Shown here piece by piece: positions 15,495-24,636 of a stretch of DNA of 41,454 nt. Position numbers and translations under genes: made by a program. This stretch comes from Pseudoalteromonas sp. G4 (GTDB taxonomy: Bacteria; Pseudomonadota; Gammaproteobacteria; Enterobacterales; Alteromonadaceae): NCBI RefSeq assembly GCF_028875915.1, contig NZ_JAPEHW010000010.1, positions 1 through 41,454 of the forward strand, given 5' to 3'. The notes beneath the pieces were generated by a model that did not search any database, was not told where the DNA came from, and saw only the letters and a list, made by a program, of their open reading frames with translations. Position 1 is the first letter of the stretch; the number at the start of each line of letters is the position of its first letter.

Positions 15495-16127
15495 TTAGTG
15501 AAGACCTGATACATACTTAGAAAGTAACTCAATGTCTTTATCTGTTAACTTTTTAGCAAGATCACGCATCATGCCATTAAGATCATTATTGCGCTCACCA
15601 GAGCGGAACTTTTCAAGCTGCGCTTTCACATAATCAGCATTCTGGAAAGATACTTTAGGGAAACCCGCTAATGAAGTACCGTTACCGCGAGGACCGTGAC
15701 ATGCTGCACATGCCGGAATTCCACGCTCAGCATCACCTGCTTTGTACAGTTTACCACCTTCAGCAACTACGTCTTCTGGTGTTGAGCCTGCTTCCATATT
15801 TAAGCTTGCAAAATAAGCTGAGATATCACGCATATCTTGCTCAGATAATGGCATCGCCATGCCACCCATAACAGGATCCATACGACCCTCAGCACCACCT
15901 GAGGTCATGCCTAATTTAAATTCTTTTAATTGCTTAAATAAGTATTCAGCATGCTGACCTGCAAGTTTAGGGTGATTAGGAAGTGGTTTGTTTCCATCTA
16001 CACCGTGACAAGCAACACATGTCGCAGCTTTCGTTTTACCAGCTTCTATATCGCCTTCAAAAGCAGCAGCTTGATTAACGCTGAACGCACCAGCAACCAT
16101 CATTAAAGATAAAGCTATTTTTTTCAT
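15495..16127 (-). CDS. Dihaem cytochrome c4
   Basis: 210-residue periplasmic electron carrier that passes electrons from the bc1 complex toward terminal oxidases, especially cbb3 type. A signal peptide (about 1-22, ending AAA-F) precedes two homologous haem domains, with CVACH near residue 37 and CAACH near 139. Each domain has a distal Met ligand region (GGMAMPLS and MMRDLAKKL). Length and duplicated architecture match the c4 family. It is monocistronic, between the csrC-like RNA and divergent engB. An FNR-like sequence lies about 170 bp upstream. Confidence 0.92.
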   Translation of the reverse strand: MKKIALSLMMVAGAFSVNQAAAFEGDIEAGKTKAATCVACHGVDGNKPLPNHPKLAGQHAEYLFKQLKEFKLGMTSGGAEGRMDPVMGGMAMPLSEQDMRDISAYFASLNMEAGSTPEDVVAEGGKLYKAGDAERGIPACAACHGPRGNGTSLAGFPKVSFQNADYVKAQLEKFRSGERNNDLNGMMRDLAKKLTDKDIELLSKYVSGLH

Positions 16128-16293
16128 GCTATTTCTCTGTTTCGACCCTATTAAAACCTGACAAGCAGGAATGAATACCAGCTAAAGTTGCCATATTCTA
16201 CACGATTAAATTTTATCTGGCACGTCTTATGCCTTTATAAAACATATAAAATATAGGGGTTTTTATTAAAAAACTCCCGAAAGGCGCTTTTCT

Positions 16294-16367
16294 TTGATCT
16301 TTCTCAAGGTTAAATATGCCCATTAAAAAAGACAAAGCATTACTTATTTAGCTCTTGTTAGTATAAA
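16294..16367. promoter_or_regulatory. cyt c4-engB intergenic region: FNR-like box and engB promoter
   Basis: In the 341-bp gap 16128-16468, TTGATCTTTCTCAA (16294-16307) keeps both TTGA/TCAA halves of an FNR site with one mismatch. For engB there is a -35 TTACTT (16340-16345), a 16-bp spacer and a -10 TATAAA (16362-16367), about 100 bp before the start. Nothing else stands out in the gap. Confidence 0.45.
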
Positions 16368-16468
16368 ATAAGCGCCCAGAAAGAAAAGATTTGTTAAAGG
16401 CAATGTAGCAAAAAATCTCCCTAACAGGAATTAGCCTTTAATCTAAACAGCGTTTTAAGGAGCTAACC

Positions 16469-17116
16469 TTGCTAAAGTCACGGGTTCAATATTCAAAAGC
16501 GAGCTTTATTACAAGTGCACCAGATATCACTAAACTGCCTGCTGATACGGGTGTTGAAGTGGCATTTGCAGGGCGTTCTAATGCCGGTAAATCAAGTGCT
16601 CTAAATACATTAACTGATCAAAAATTGGCTCGTACCAGTAAAACACCAGGACGTACTCAGCTAATTAACACCTTCGCACTGGGTGAAGAAATGCGCATTA
16701 TCGATTTACCTGGTTATGGTTTTGCTAAAGTGCCACTTGAAATGAAAAAGAAGTGGCAGAAATCACTTGGTGAGTACCTGCAAAAGCGCGAAAGCTTAAA
16801 AGGTATTGTGGTTTTAATGGATATCCGTCACCCATTAAAAGAGTTAGATATGGACCTAATTAACTGGGCCGTAGACAGTGATTTAGAAATTCTTGCGCTG
16901 CTAACTAAAGCTGACAAATTAAAACAAGGCAAACGTAAAAGTGAAGTTTTAAAAGTACGCCGAGAGTTAAAAGAGTTAAGTGACAAAATAACGGTTCATG
17001 CATTCTCATCTCTTAAAGGCATTGGTTTACCCGAACTCGCAAAAACACTGGATGTTTGGTACTTAGGTGAAATTGAAGCAATTGCACCAGATCAAGAAAG
17101 CGACGAAGAAGTTTAG
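16469..17116 (+). CDS. engB: Ribosome biogenesis GTPase EngB (YihA/YsxC)
   Basis: 215-residue GTPase needed for assembly of the large ribosomal subunit. Its motifs are complete: G1 [10 protein letters not shown]2 [10 protein letters not shown]3 DLPGYGFA, G4 TKAD, G5 FSSLKG. The start is TTG 16469, supported by a strong AAGGAG (16457-16462) at 6-nt spacing and a family-typical N-terminus, with no suitable ATG nearby. The C-terminus is acidic. It converges with polA across the Spot 42-like interval, exactly as yihA and polA do in E. coli. Confidence 0.95.
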   Translation: MLKSRVQYSKASFITSAPDITKLPADTGVEVAFAGRSNAGKSSALNTLTDQKLARTSKTPGRTQLINTFALGEEMRIIDLPGYGFAKVPLEMKKKWQKSLGEYLQKRESLKGIVVLMDIRHPLKELDMDLINWAVDSDLEILALLTKADKLKQGKRKSEVLKVRRELKELSDKITVHAFSSLKGIGLPELAKTLDVWYLGEIEAIAPDQESDEEV

Positions 17117-17130
17117 CTAAGAAGATGAAA

Positions 17131-17225
17131 GAAAAAACCGGTTGGCAAAAACCAACCGGGTATAGCAATCTGGGGAGAAGCTATTAAAACGCTGTACCCC
17201 GTAAGAGATACATCATCAACAGGAT
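17131..17225 (-). ncRNA. Candidate small RNA at the Spot 42 (spf) locus
   Basis: A strong minus-strand terminator, CCGGTTGG/CCAACCGG (17138-17159), is followed by TTTTTTC and cannot serve polA, which has its own terminator at 17349-17377. Upstream, GGGTACAG (minus strand, near 17192-17199) matches the conserved start of Spot 42 RNA. GGGTACAGC can pair with GCTATACCC (one mismatch) just before the terminator stem, giving a closed structure. TATAAG near 17230-17236 could be a -10. Position and strand between polA and engB match spf. Similarity beyond GGGTACAG is weak, so a different RNA is possible; the 5' end could be near 17200 or 17225. Confidence 0.5.
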
Positions 17226-17344
17226 GTCCTTATAGGACGGCGCGCACTTTAACAAAGCAGGTACGCAAAATAAAGCTATATCGCGCTAAAATGCAAAGAA
17301 ATGTAACGAACTGCATTAAAATCAAGCAAACTTAAATTTAACAT

Positions 17345-17380
17345 AAAAAAATAGCCAATATATATTATTGGCTATTTAAA
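17345..17380 (-). terminator. Terminator of polA
   Basis: AAATAGCCAATA (17349-17360), loop TATAT and TATTGGCTATTT (17366-17377) form a perfect 12-bp stem with A and T runs on both sides, 25 bp past the polA stop. Confidence 0.85.
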
Positions 17381-17402
17381 AATCATATTAAAACATTAAA
17401 GT

Positions 17403-20147
17403 TTAATGCGCTTGTTCCCAATTGTCGCCCGAATCAGCTTCAACTAGTAATGGCACATCAAGCTCAGCAGCCTCACTCATCAGAGAACAAATCTTATTGC
17501 TAAATTCATCTACCTTTTCAGCTTTGATTTCAAACACCAATTCATCGTGAACCTGCATAATCATTTCAATATCATCGGACGATTGCGTTTTAAGCCAACC
17601 TGCAACATTTATCATTGCACGTTTGATAATATCAGCTGCAGTGCCCTGCATCGGCGCATTAATCGCAGCGCGCTCTGCAGCTTTACGGCGCGCACCATTA
17701 CGAGCGTTGATATCTGGTAGATACAAACGGCGACCAAATAAGGTACTAACGTAACCTTTTTCAGCGGCATCTTCACGCGTGTGCTCCATATACTCAAGTA
17801 CGCCTGGGAAGCGCTCAAAGTAGGTATCCATATAGTGTTGCGCTTCATTACGCGGGATATCTAATTGACGAGACAGGCCAAAGGCACTCATACCATAAAT
17901 TAAGCCAAAGTTTACCGCTTTTGCTTTACGTCGCATATCTGATGTAACGGTTTCAATTGGTACGCCAAATACTTCCGCAGCTGTCGCGCTGTGAACATCT
18001 TTACCTTCAGCAAATGCACTTAATAGGCCGTTATCTTGAGATAGATGCGCCATAATTCTCAGTTCAATTTGACTGTAATCGGCAGCCATAATTAACTTAC
18101 CTGGTGCCGCAACAAATGCTTGCCTAATTCGGCGACCTGCTTCATTACGAATTGGAATGTTCTGTAAATTAGGATCACTAGAACTTAAACGCCCTGTAGC
18201 TGTAACCGCTTGATGATACGAGGTATGCACGCGTTGCGTTACTTCATCTACCATTTTAGGTAATTTATCAGTATACGTTGATTTGAGTTTAGCTAAACCG
18301 CGATGCTCAATAATCAACTTAGGCAACGGATAATCATGTGCTAATTCTTGCAACACTTCTTCCGCAGTCGACGGTGCACCTTTTGGTGTTTTCTTGAGTA
18401 TTGGCAAGCCAAGTTTTTCAAACAGAATGCCTTGTAATTGCTTGGTTGAGCTTAGGTTAAACTCCTCTCCTGCAATCTCATACGCTTCTTTTTCCAGCTC
18501 TTCAAGACGCTCTGCAATTTCAACACTTTGCTGTGCCAGCATTTGGCTATCAATATGAACACCGGTACGTTCCATATCTGATAATACGCTAACTAAAGGC
18601 AGCTCTATAGTGTTAAAAACTTCAACCAAGTCAGCTTCTTTTTCTAGCATTGGCCAAAGTGTATTATGCAAACGCAAGGTAATGTCAGCATCTTCGGCTG
18701 CGTAAGGTGCCGCTTTTTCTAGCTCAATTTGATTGAAGGTTAGCTGCGCTTTACCTTTACCTGCAATTTCTTCAAAACTAATGTTTTTATGGCCGAGATA
18801 TTTTAGCGCCAGTGAGTCCATATCATGACGAGTACCAACACTGTTTAGTACGTATGATTCAAGCATGGTATCGAAGCGAATACCATTAAGTTCAATACCC
18901 GCTCGCGCGAGTACACTTTTATCGTATTTAAGGTTTTGGCCTACTTTCGCTTTATTATGATCAGCTAAGATCGGTCTCAGCTTGCTCAATACCAAGTCAA
19001 GTTCTAGCTGTACAGGTGCACCTAAGTAATCATGTTTTAATGGTAAATAAGCTGCTTCACCTTCTGTTACAGCAAAGCTCATACCGACTAAATCGGCTTG
19101 CATATAATCAAGACTGGTAGTTTCTGTATCGAATGCAAATAACTCGGCTTTTTCTAACTTTGAAATCCAACTATCAAGCTGCGCTTCAGTTAAAATCGTT
19201 TCATAGTTAGCTTCAATTTGCTTAGCTGGTATTGTGCTTTCAACTTCTGCCGCTGGTGCGGTATTTCCATCAAGCAGCTCACTCAACCAGCGTTTAAATT
19301 CACATTCACCATATAGTTTGATTAACTCGTCAGTATTAGCTTCTGCAACTTTAAATGATTCAAGATCTTGTTCAATTTCAACATCAAGCTTGATGGTTGC
19401 AAGCTCATAGGATAACTGTAATTGCTCTTTATTATCTTCCAACTTTTTAGCCATGGTTTTTGAACCACGGAAACCAAGATCTGCAATCTTATCTAAATTG
19501 TCATAAAGCGAGTCAATCGAACCTAGTCCTTGTAACATCGCAAGTGCGGTTTTCTCACCAACACCTGGTACACCCGGAATGTTATCAACCTTGTCACCCA
19601 TTAAAGCTAAAAAGTCGATAATAAGTTCTGGGCCAATGCCAAATTTATTTACCACACCTTCTGGGTCTAAAATAGTATTAGTCATGGTGTTAATAAGCGT
19701 TACATGCTCATCAACTAACTGCGCCATATCCTTATCGCCAGTACTAATAAGCACATCACGTTTTTGCTCTGAGGCTTGTTTGGCAAGCGTACCAATAACA
19801 TCATCAGCTTCAACACCTGGAATGCTAATCAGTGGTAATCCCATCGCTTTAATAATGTTATGAATAGGCTCAATTTGACTGCGTAAGTCATCTGGCATTG
19901 GAGGACGATTTGCTTTGTATTCAGAATACATTTCATTGCGGAAAGTCGGCCCTTTTGCATCAAAGATCACAACCATATGACTTGGTGAATATTGCTTAAC
20001 AAGACTTTTAAGCATGTTTATAACACCATAAATTGCGCCAGTTGCTTCGCCTTTAGAGTTTGTTAAATGAGGTGGAGCATGATAAGCACGGAATAAATAT
20101 GATGAACCATCAACCAAGATCAACGGATTTTCAGAGATCTGAGCCAT
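17403..20147 (-). CDS. polA: DNA polymerase I
   Basis: 914-residue repair and Okazaki-processing polymerase. It has the 5'-3' exonuclease domain (1 to about 290), a 3'-5' proofreading domain with the [19 protein letters not shown] and [13 protein letters not shown] motifs intact (so probably active), and the family A polymerase domain with motif [16 protein letters not shown], motif [16 protein letters not shown] and motif [11 protein letters not shown]. The start is ATG 20147, 9 nt after AAGG; the in-frame GTG two codons earlier is too close to the SD. A perfect DnaA box lies upstream, and the gene ends at its own hairpin. Confidence 0.97.
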   Translation of the reverse strand: MAQISENPLILVDGSSYLFRAYHAPPHLTNSKGEATGAIYGVINMLKSLVKQYSPSHMVVIFDAKGPTFRNEMYSEYKANRPPMPDDLRSQIEPIHNIIKAMGLPLISIPGVEADDVIGTLAKQASEQKRDVLISTGDKDMAQLVDEHVTLINTMTNTILDPEGVVNKFGIGPELIIDFLALMGDKVDNIPGVPGVGEKTALAMLQGLGSIDSLYDNLDKIADLGFRGSKTMAKKLEDNKEQLQLSYELATIKLDVEIEQDLESFKVAEANTDELIKLYGECEFKRWLSELLDGNTAPAAEVESTIPAKQIEANYETILTEAQLDSWISKLEKAELFAFDTETTSLDYMQADLVGMSFAVTEGEAAYLPLKHDYLGAPVQLELDLVLSKLRPILADHNKAKVGQNLKYDKSVLARAGIELNGIRFDTMLESYVLNSVGTRHDMDSLALKYLGHKNISFEEIAGKGKAQLTFNQIELEKAAPYAAEDADITLRLHNTLWPMLEKEADLVEVFNTIELPLVSVLSDMERTGVHIDSQMLAQQSVEIAERLEELEKEAYEIAGEEFNLSSTKQLQGILFEKLGLPILKKTPKGAPSTAEEVLQELAHDYPLPKLIIEHRGLAKLKSTYTDKLPKMVDEVTQRVHTSYHQAVTATGRLSSSDPNLQNIPIRNEAGRRIRQAFVAAPGKLIMAADYSQIELRIMAHLSQDNGLLSAFAEGKDVHSATAAEVFGVPIETVTSDMRRKAKAVNFGLIYGMSAFGLSRQLDIPRNEAQHYMDTYFERFPGVLEYMEHTREDAAEKGYVSTLFGRRLYLPDINARNGARRKAAERAAINAPMQGTAADIIKRAMINVAGWLKTQSSDDIEMIMQVHDELVFEIKAEKVDEFSNKICSLMSEAAELDVPLLVEADSGDNWEQAH

Positions 20148-20307
20148 AAGCACTCGCCTTAAAACGATTTATAAATAAATTGCCGATAGCATGCCATATC
20201 CCCGATAAGAAAACGAGAATTCAACCTCATAAAGCAAGAGAAATAAGTTTTCTGATTAAACATTAAACGGAGCGAGCAAATATAAAACAAGCAAGGTAAG
20301 CATAAGC

Positions 20308-20316
20308 TGTGGATAA
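20308..20316 (-). promoter_or_regulatory. DnaA box upstream of polA
   Basis: TTATCCACA on the minus strand is a perfect DnaA box, about 160 bp upstream of the polA start. GTTTCCACA (20451-20459, minus strand) is a one-mismatch relative. DnaA is reported to stimulate polA in E. coli, so a similar role is plausible here. Confidence 0.5.
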
Positions 20317-20405
20317 GTTTGTTAGTAAAGATGTAACAGAGCCTTCCCTGACTTTGAAAAAACAAAGAGAGAATCTAAAAAGTGTTTATTTATTAATGAT
20401 TTAAC

Positions 20406-20575
20406 AAGGCTAAAAACTAGCTTATTGTTATTATTATTAATTTTCCAAGATGTGGAAACTGCTAAACTTTTATCCTTAAAACTTAGAAAGGAACATCCTA
20501 ATCTCTAGCAGGGCAGTTACTCTACCAATAAAAGATCAAAGATCCTAGCGATCTTTTTATAATTTTTTTTTATTT
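20406..20575 (+). ncRNA. Candidate small RNA or leader between polA and elbB
   Basis: A plus-strand terminator, AAAGATC/GATCTTT (20538-20556, loop CTAGC) followed by a T-rich tail, sits in the 492-bp divergent gap where no protein gene ends. A possible promoter is TTAACA near 20402-20407 with TATTGT about 16 bp on, giving an RNA of about 120 nt. It contains the inverted repeat TTTCCA/TGGAAA (20442-20458) and AAAGGA. It could be a small RNA or an attenuated leader of elbB, whose start is 65 bp downstream. The promoter assignment is weak. Confidence 0.35.
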
Positions 20576-20639
20576 ACATCGTTTCTTTATAGCTAGAATA
20601 TAGCGACAGCTAAAATATTGATGTGGAGTGAAACAAACT

Positions 20640-21290
20640 ATGAAAAAAGTAGCCGTAATTTTAAGTGGATGTGGTGTTTTTGACGGTGCTGAAATACATG
20701 AAGCAGTATTAACGCTACTTAATATTGAGTTACAAGGCGCAAGCTATCAATGCTTTGCACCGAATATTAGTCAACATCATGTAATTAATCACCTTACAGG
20801 CGAAGAAATGCCTGAAAAACGTAACGTGTTGATTGAAGCTGCACGAATTGCCCGAGGTGAAATCAAAGATCTTAATGAACTGAATATCAATGAATTTGAT
20901 GCACTTGCATTACCAGGTGGTTTTGGCGCAGCAAAGAACCTATGCGATTTTGCTTTTAAAGGAGCTGAGTGTGAAATTAATGCTGATGTTGCAAATGCAT
21001 GTCGCGCATTTGCCGAAGCTCAAAAACCAGCTGCTTATATTTGTATAGCTCCTGCACTTATTCCCCAAATATACGCAAAAGGCACATTAGCAACAATAGG
21101 TAACGATGCTGATACGGCCTCTGCTCTTAGCACCCTTGGCGCAACCCACCAAGATTGCGATGTAAATGATATTGTTGTGGACGCACACGCTAAGGTAATA
21201 AGTACACCAGCTTATATGCTTGCAACCAATATCCGTGAAGCAGCAACTGGCATTGAAAAAGCCATCGCTGAATTAATCAAAATGAGCTAA
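20640..21290 (+). CDS. elbB: ElbB, DJ-1/PfpI-like glyoxalase-type protein
   Basis: 216-residue cytoplasmic protein of the ElbB branch of the DJ-1/PfpI superfamily; the E. coli homologue has weak glyoxalase activity and was linked to isoprenoid synthesis. Characteristic stretches are SGCGVFDGAEIHEAVL (about 8-23), LALPGGFGAAKNL (about 84-96) and AAYICIAPALIP with the nucleophile-elbow Cys (about 132-143). ATG 20640 fits GGAG (20625-20628); the GTG at 20628 overlaps the SD and was rejected. It stands alone with a strong bidirectional terminator after it. Confidence 0.9.
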   Translation: MKKVAVILSGCGVFDGAEIHEAVLTLLNIELQGASYQCFAPNISQHHVINHLTGEEMPEKRNVLIEAARIARGEIKDLNELNINEFDALALPGGFGAAKNLCDFAFKGAECEINADVANACRAFAEAQKPAAYICIAPALIPQIYAKGTLATIGNDADTASALSTLGATHQDCDVNDIVVDAHAKVISTPAYMLATNIREAATGIEKAIAELIKMS

Positions 21291-21302
21291 CTTTGATCAG
21301 CA

Positions 21303-21334
21303 ACAAAAAGTTGCGCTAGCGCAACTTTTTAATA
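21303..21334 (+). terminator. Terminator of elbB
   Basis: AAAAAGTTGCGC (21305-21316), loop TA and GCGCAACTTTTT (21319-21330) form a perfect 12-bp stem with a T tract. The short loop may open one more pair. Confidence 0.87.
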
Positions 21335-21447
21335 TTTTAAGACTAATTAGCCATAACTAACCATTTTATAAATTGGCAGCAGACGTTATAATTGTGCTAA
21401 TTTCCGTCTATTGTGATTGATCACCTCAATTTGTGAGCAAGTAAAAA

Positions 21448-21843
21448 ATGAAAAAATTAACAGCAGCATTACTAATGATGAGTGCAACTGTTGCAGTTGC
21501 AGCACCTTTTGATAACTCGTTAACTGAAGAAGCGATTAAAAAACGTATCGCACCAGTTGGCTCTGTTTATTTAGCAGGTGCAGAACCAGTTGTTGCTGAA
21601 CCAACAGGCCCTCGTACAGGTCAACAAGTGTATCAAGCAAGCTGTTTTGGTTGTCATGGCACTGGCGCATTAGGTGCTCCAAAAACAAAAGCTGATTGGG
21701 ATACACGTTTAGCTAAAGGTATGGACGTATTAATGGACCATGCAATTAACGGTTTTAATGCAATGCCTCCTCGCGGTACATGTATGAACTGTTCTGATGA
21801 AGAAATCAAAGATGCAATCGAATTTATGATGAAAGGCAACTAA
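21448..21843 (+). CDS. Cytochrome c5
   Basis: 131-residue periplasmic monohaem cytochrome. A signal peptide (about 1-18) precedes a linker with Pro/Ala/Glu and one haem site CFGCH (about residue 69). The c5 signature follows: a Met ligand in NAMPPRGTC and a second Cys pair, CMNC, that forms a disulphide in c5 proteins. Cytochrome c5 delivers electrons to terminal oxidases or nitrite reductases in marine gammaproteobacteria. It is monocistronic with its own terminator. The short spacing between the two halves of a TTGA/TCAA motif upstream (about 21417-21430) makes FNR control uncertain. Confidence 0.9.
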   Translation: MKKLTAALLMMSATVAVAAPFDNSLTEEAIKKRIAPVGSVYLAGAEPVVAEPTGPRTGQQVYQASCFGCHGTGALGAPKTKADWDTRLAKGMDVLMDHAINGFNAMPPRGTCMNCSDEEIKDAIEFMMKGN

Positions 21844-21857
21844 CTCTAGTTCACCTT

Positions 21858-21890
21858 TGAAAAGCCGCTTCATGTAAGCGGCTTTTTTAT
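21858..21890 (+). terminator. Terminator of cytochrome c5 gene
   Basis: AAAGCCGCTT (21861-21870), loop CATGT and AAGCGGCTTT (21876-21885) followed by a T run, 17 bp past the stop. Confidence 0.88.
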
Positions 21891-22121
21891 TGCTCAAAAA
21901 AGTTATATAACAATTAAAATAATTTATAGAAAAAAATGGAATATAAAGAGGCGAACTTTTACCATATAAATCAATAACTTGAACATTTACCGAAATCGAC
22001 TACAGCATTGCTATTTAATTTAAAAAATGAAAAAATAAGGTCAAAAAATAAACAAGGGTGACTTTCGTCGCTTCAAAAGTTTACCTTACTGTTTCACTAT
22101 TAAAAATAATAAGAAATTGCA

Positions 22122-24635
22122 ATGGAAGATGCTCCCACTTACAGTGCTTCACAGCGAAGAAAAATAAAGCGCCTAACGAGTTTAGTAAAGAGATATCAGA
22201 CCTCTTTGCAAACACAAAATGCCCTTTTACAGCTTTCTGAACAAGCGAGTAAAGTATCTGAGCTAACGCTTCTCTACCCTGCTATTCAACAAATTCTTGA
22301 AAATAGCCTGCCATGTCGTAATTTTTATGTGGTGCTATTTAATCCTGTTATTGGTGAATTAGAGTTAACCTATTTTGTCGATGAAGTCGATGGTATCCAT
22401 TTACCCATTCAAGCACTGCAAACAGGCATGTTAGATAACTCATTAACTGGGTTAGTTTTTAAAACAGGCCGAACCAAACTATTTAACAAAGAGCAAATAG
22501 CTGAGTGCGAAATAAAAGGCATTTGTCGTGTTATGGGCACACCTTGTGAGTATTGGCTAGGTGTTCCAATTCATCATGATGGTAAAGTTATCGGTGTTAT
22601 GGCAACACAAAGTTATGATATTAATCAGCCATTTGATGAAAGCCAAATAGCGTTATTTGAAACAGTTGCATTCTATTTCAGCACCGCTGTTGAACGTGTT
22701 AAAAAACGCCAATATATGGCACAGCAAGTGGAAGAGCGAACAGAGCAACTGCGCTTAGAGGTAGCGCGAAATCAAGAGACCATTCGCAAACAAAATATTC
22801 TCTACGCGATTTCTAAACTTGCTACAAAAAGTCTTAACAATCAGGATTTTTTCAAACGAGTTCACAGCATTGTTAATGAAGAAGTTTTTGCTAAAAACCT
22901 GTTTATAGCCTTGTATGACCGATCTGAAAATAGTATCACTTGCCCTTATGCAGTTGACGAAATGTCATCTGATTACCAACCTCGTACTTTTTCAAAAGGG
23001 CTTACTGAATTTGTTATTAATTCTGGTAAAACAGAGCTTTTTGATCAAAATAGAATCTTAAACGAAGTTGCCAAAGGTAACATCGAGTTACCTGCAAAAT
23101 TTAACAATTCACCTTTACCTACCTCGTGGATTGGTGTGCCCCTGTATCACCGCCAGCAGGTTATTGGAGTGCTGGCGTGCCAAGCATTTAATGGCGAATA
23201 CCATTATAAACTATCTGATATAGAGCTAATTTCATTCGTCTCTGAGCAAATATCAAATGTTGTGGTTAAGCATTTAGCCGACAACCAATTAGAACAAAGA
23301 GTTAAAGAAAAAACCGCAGAGCTACAGCAGGCAAATATTCACCTGCAATTGCAAATTGAAGAGCGCAAAAAGATTGAACGTCAGTTATTTCATGATGCCC
23401 ATCATGATAATTTAACCGGCCTTGCCAATCGCAGCTTGTTTATATCTCAGCTTGATAAAACGCTACAGCGCAACAAACGCGATAAATCACATTGTTTTGC
23501 AGTGATGTTTATCGACTTAGATAACTTTAAAGATATCAACGATACTCTTGGGCACCACGCTGGAGATAAGTTTTTAAAATCAACCGCCAACGAGTTTTCT
23601 ACCTGTATTCGCGAACATGATCTGTTGGCGCGTTTCGGTGGTGATGAGTTTGTAATTTTATTAACACACCTGCAACATAAAGATGAAGCAAAACAAATTG
23701 CAAAACGTATTATCAAAATTATGAATAAACCGTTTTGTATCAATGAACAATGCATCAAAAGTGGTGCAAGTATTGGCATTGCATACAGCAATAAAGCCTA
23801 TGCCAGCACTGATGAAATTATTCGCGATGCTGATAGTGCAATGTATCAAGCGAAAAAATCAGGTAAAGGTACTATCAAACTGGCGTCTTCAGAGCATATA
23901 CCTAGAAATAACTTAGTTAGCGCAAATGAGGTTAATACCGGTCAGTTGAGCTTTGTGAAATCAAACATCATCAGCCTTGAAAAAGAAACAGGTGTCGCGA
24001 CCTATTTTAACCCTCATTTAACGCTGGAATCTGGTGCCATAATTGCCTTAAATCATCTGCTGCAAGAACAACACCCAGCCATTGATTATTGCGACTACTT
24101 GTTGAATCAAGTATTACCTCATGTTGTTAAACATGACACTGTGTTTTTACAACTACATACGAGTATCTTGGCAAATGAATTTGAACATTTTAGCCAACAG
24201 CTGGCTAAGTCACGCCATGATATTTGTTGGTTGATTAATGATAGTAACCTAGCAGAACTGTCAACAAGGCAAATTGAAAACCTACAACAGCTTAAAAAAA
24301 TGGGATTCAAGATTGGTGTTATTGAGGTAGCACGACAACAAATTGACCTAGTAAAACTAACCTGCATTGAATTTGATTATTTGCTATTGGATTTAAGTTT
24401 TTGCCGCAAGTTAATTAATGAAAAACTTGCTCAACAGCAATTAGCAGCACTTATTGCACTAACCCAAAATACAACCTGCAATATTGTTGCTACAGGCCCT
24501 GCAATTGTGAACTTCCAATCGACACTGAAAAAGCTTGGAGTTAATTTGTTTTTAAGCCCATTAACGCAGGAAACTGAGCAGCTTTCGTCAGTTGAAACTA
24601 AACCAAAGCCACACAGTAAATCGGCAGAGCAATAA
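22122..24635 (+). CDS. GAF-GAF-GGDEF diguanylate cyclase with degenerate EAL domain
   Basis: 837-residue cytoplasmic signalling protein without membrane segments. Two GAF-like sensor domains (about 35-190 and 225-385) are separated and followed by coiled coils (about 195-222 and 390-422). The GGDEF domain (about 425-590) has an intact RFGGDEF site (506-510) and an RxxD product-inhibition site (R497, D500), so it should make cyclic di-GMP. Residues about 615-815 follow an EAL domain strand by strand, but the EAL motif reads NHL, DDFGTG reads IEVARQ and LKID reads LLLD. Catalysis is therefore lost, and a binding or regulatory role is likely. The SD is weak. The stop is one base from the convergent rep stop. 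Confidence 0.88.
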   Translation: MEDAPTYSASQRRKIKRLTSLVKRYQTSLQTQNALLQLSEQASKVSELTLLYPAIQQILENSLPCRNFYVVLFNPVIGELELTYFVDEVDGIHLPIQALQTGMLDNSLTGLVFKTGRTKLFNKEQIAECEIKGICRVMGTPCEYWLGVPIHHDGKVIGVMATQSYDINQPFDESQIALFETVAFYFSTAVERVKKRQYMAQQVEERTEQLRLEVARNQETIRKQNILYAISKLATKSLNNQDFFKRVHSIVNEEVFAKNLFIALYDRSENSITCPYAVDEMSSDYQPRTFSKGLTEFVINSGKTELFDQNRILNEVAKGNIELPAKFNNSPLPTSWIGVPLYHRQQVIGVLACQAFNGEYHYKLSDIELISFVSEQISNVVVKHLADNQLEQRVKEKTAELQQANIHLQLQIEERKKIERQLFHDAHHDNLTGLANRSLFISQLDKTLQRNKRDKSHCFAVMFIDLDNFKDINDTLGHHAGDKFLKSTANEFSTCIREHDLLARFGGDEFVILLTHLQHKDEAKQIAKRIIKIMNKPFCINEQCIKSGASIGIAYSNKAYASTDEIIRDADSAMYQAKKSGKGTIKLASSEHIPRNNLVSANEVNTGQLSFVKSNIISLEKETGVATYFNPHLTLESGAIIALNHLLQEQHPAIDYCDYLLNQVLPHVVKHDTVFLQLHTSILANEFEHFSQQLAKSRHDICWLINDSNLAELSTRQIENLQQLKKMGFKIGVIEVARQQIDLVKLTCIEFDYLLLDLSFCRKLINEKLAQQQLAALIALTQNTTCNIVATGPAIVNFQSTLKKLGVNLFLSPLTQETEQLSSVETKPKPHSKSAEQ

Positions 24636-24636
24636 C

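Noticed and set aside
21415..21432. TTGATCACCTCAA and TGTGATTGATCACC as FNR or CRP sites for cytochrome c5
   Set aside because: The spacing between halves is one or two bases short for either regulator.
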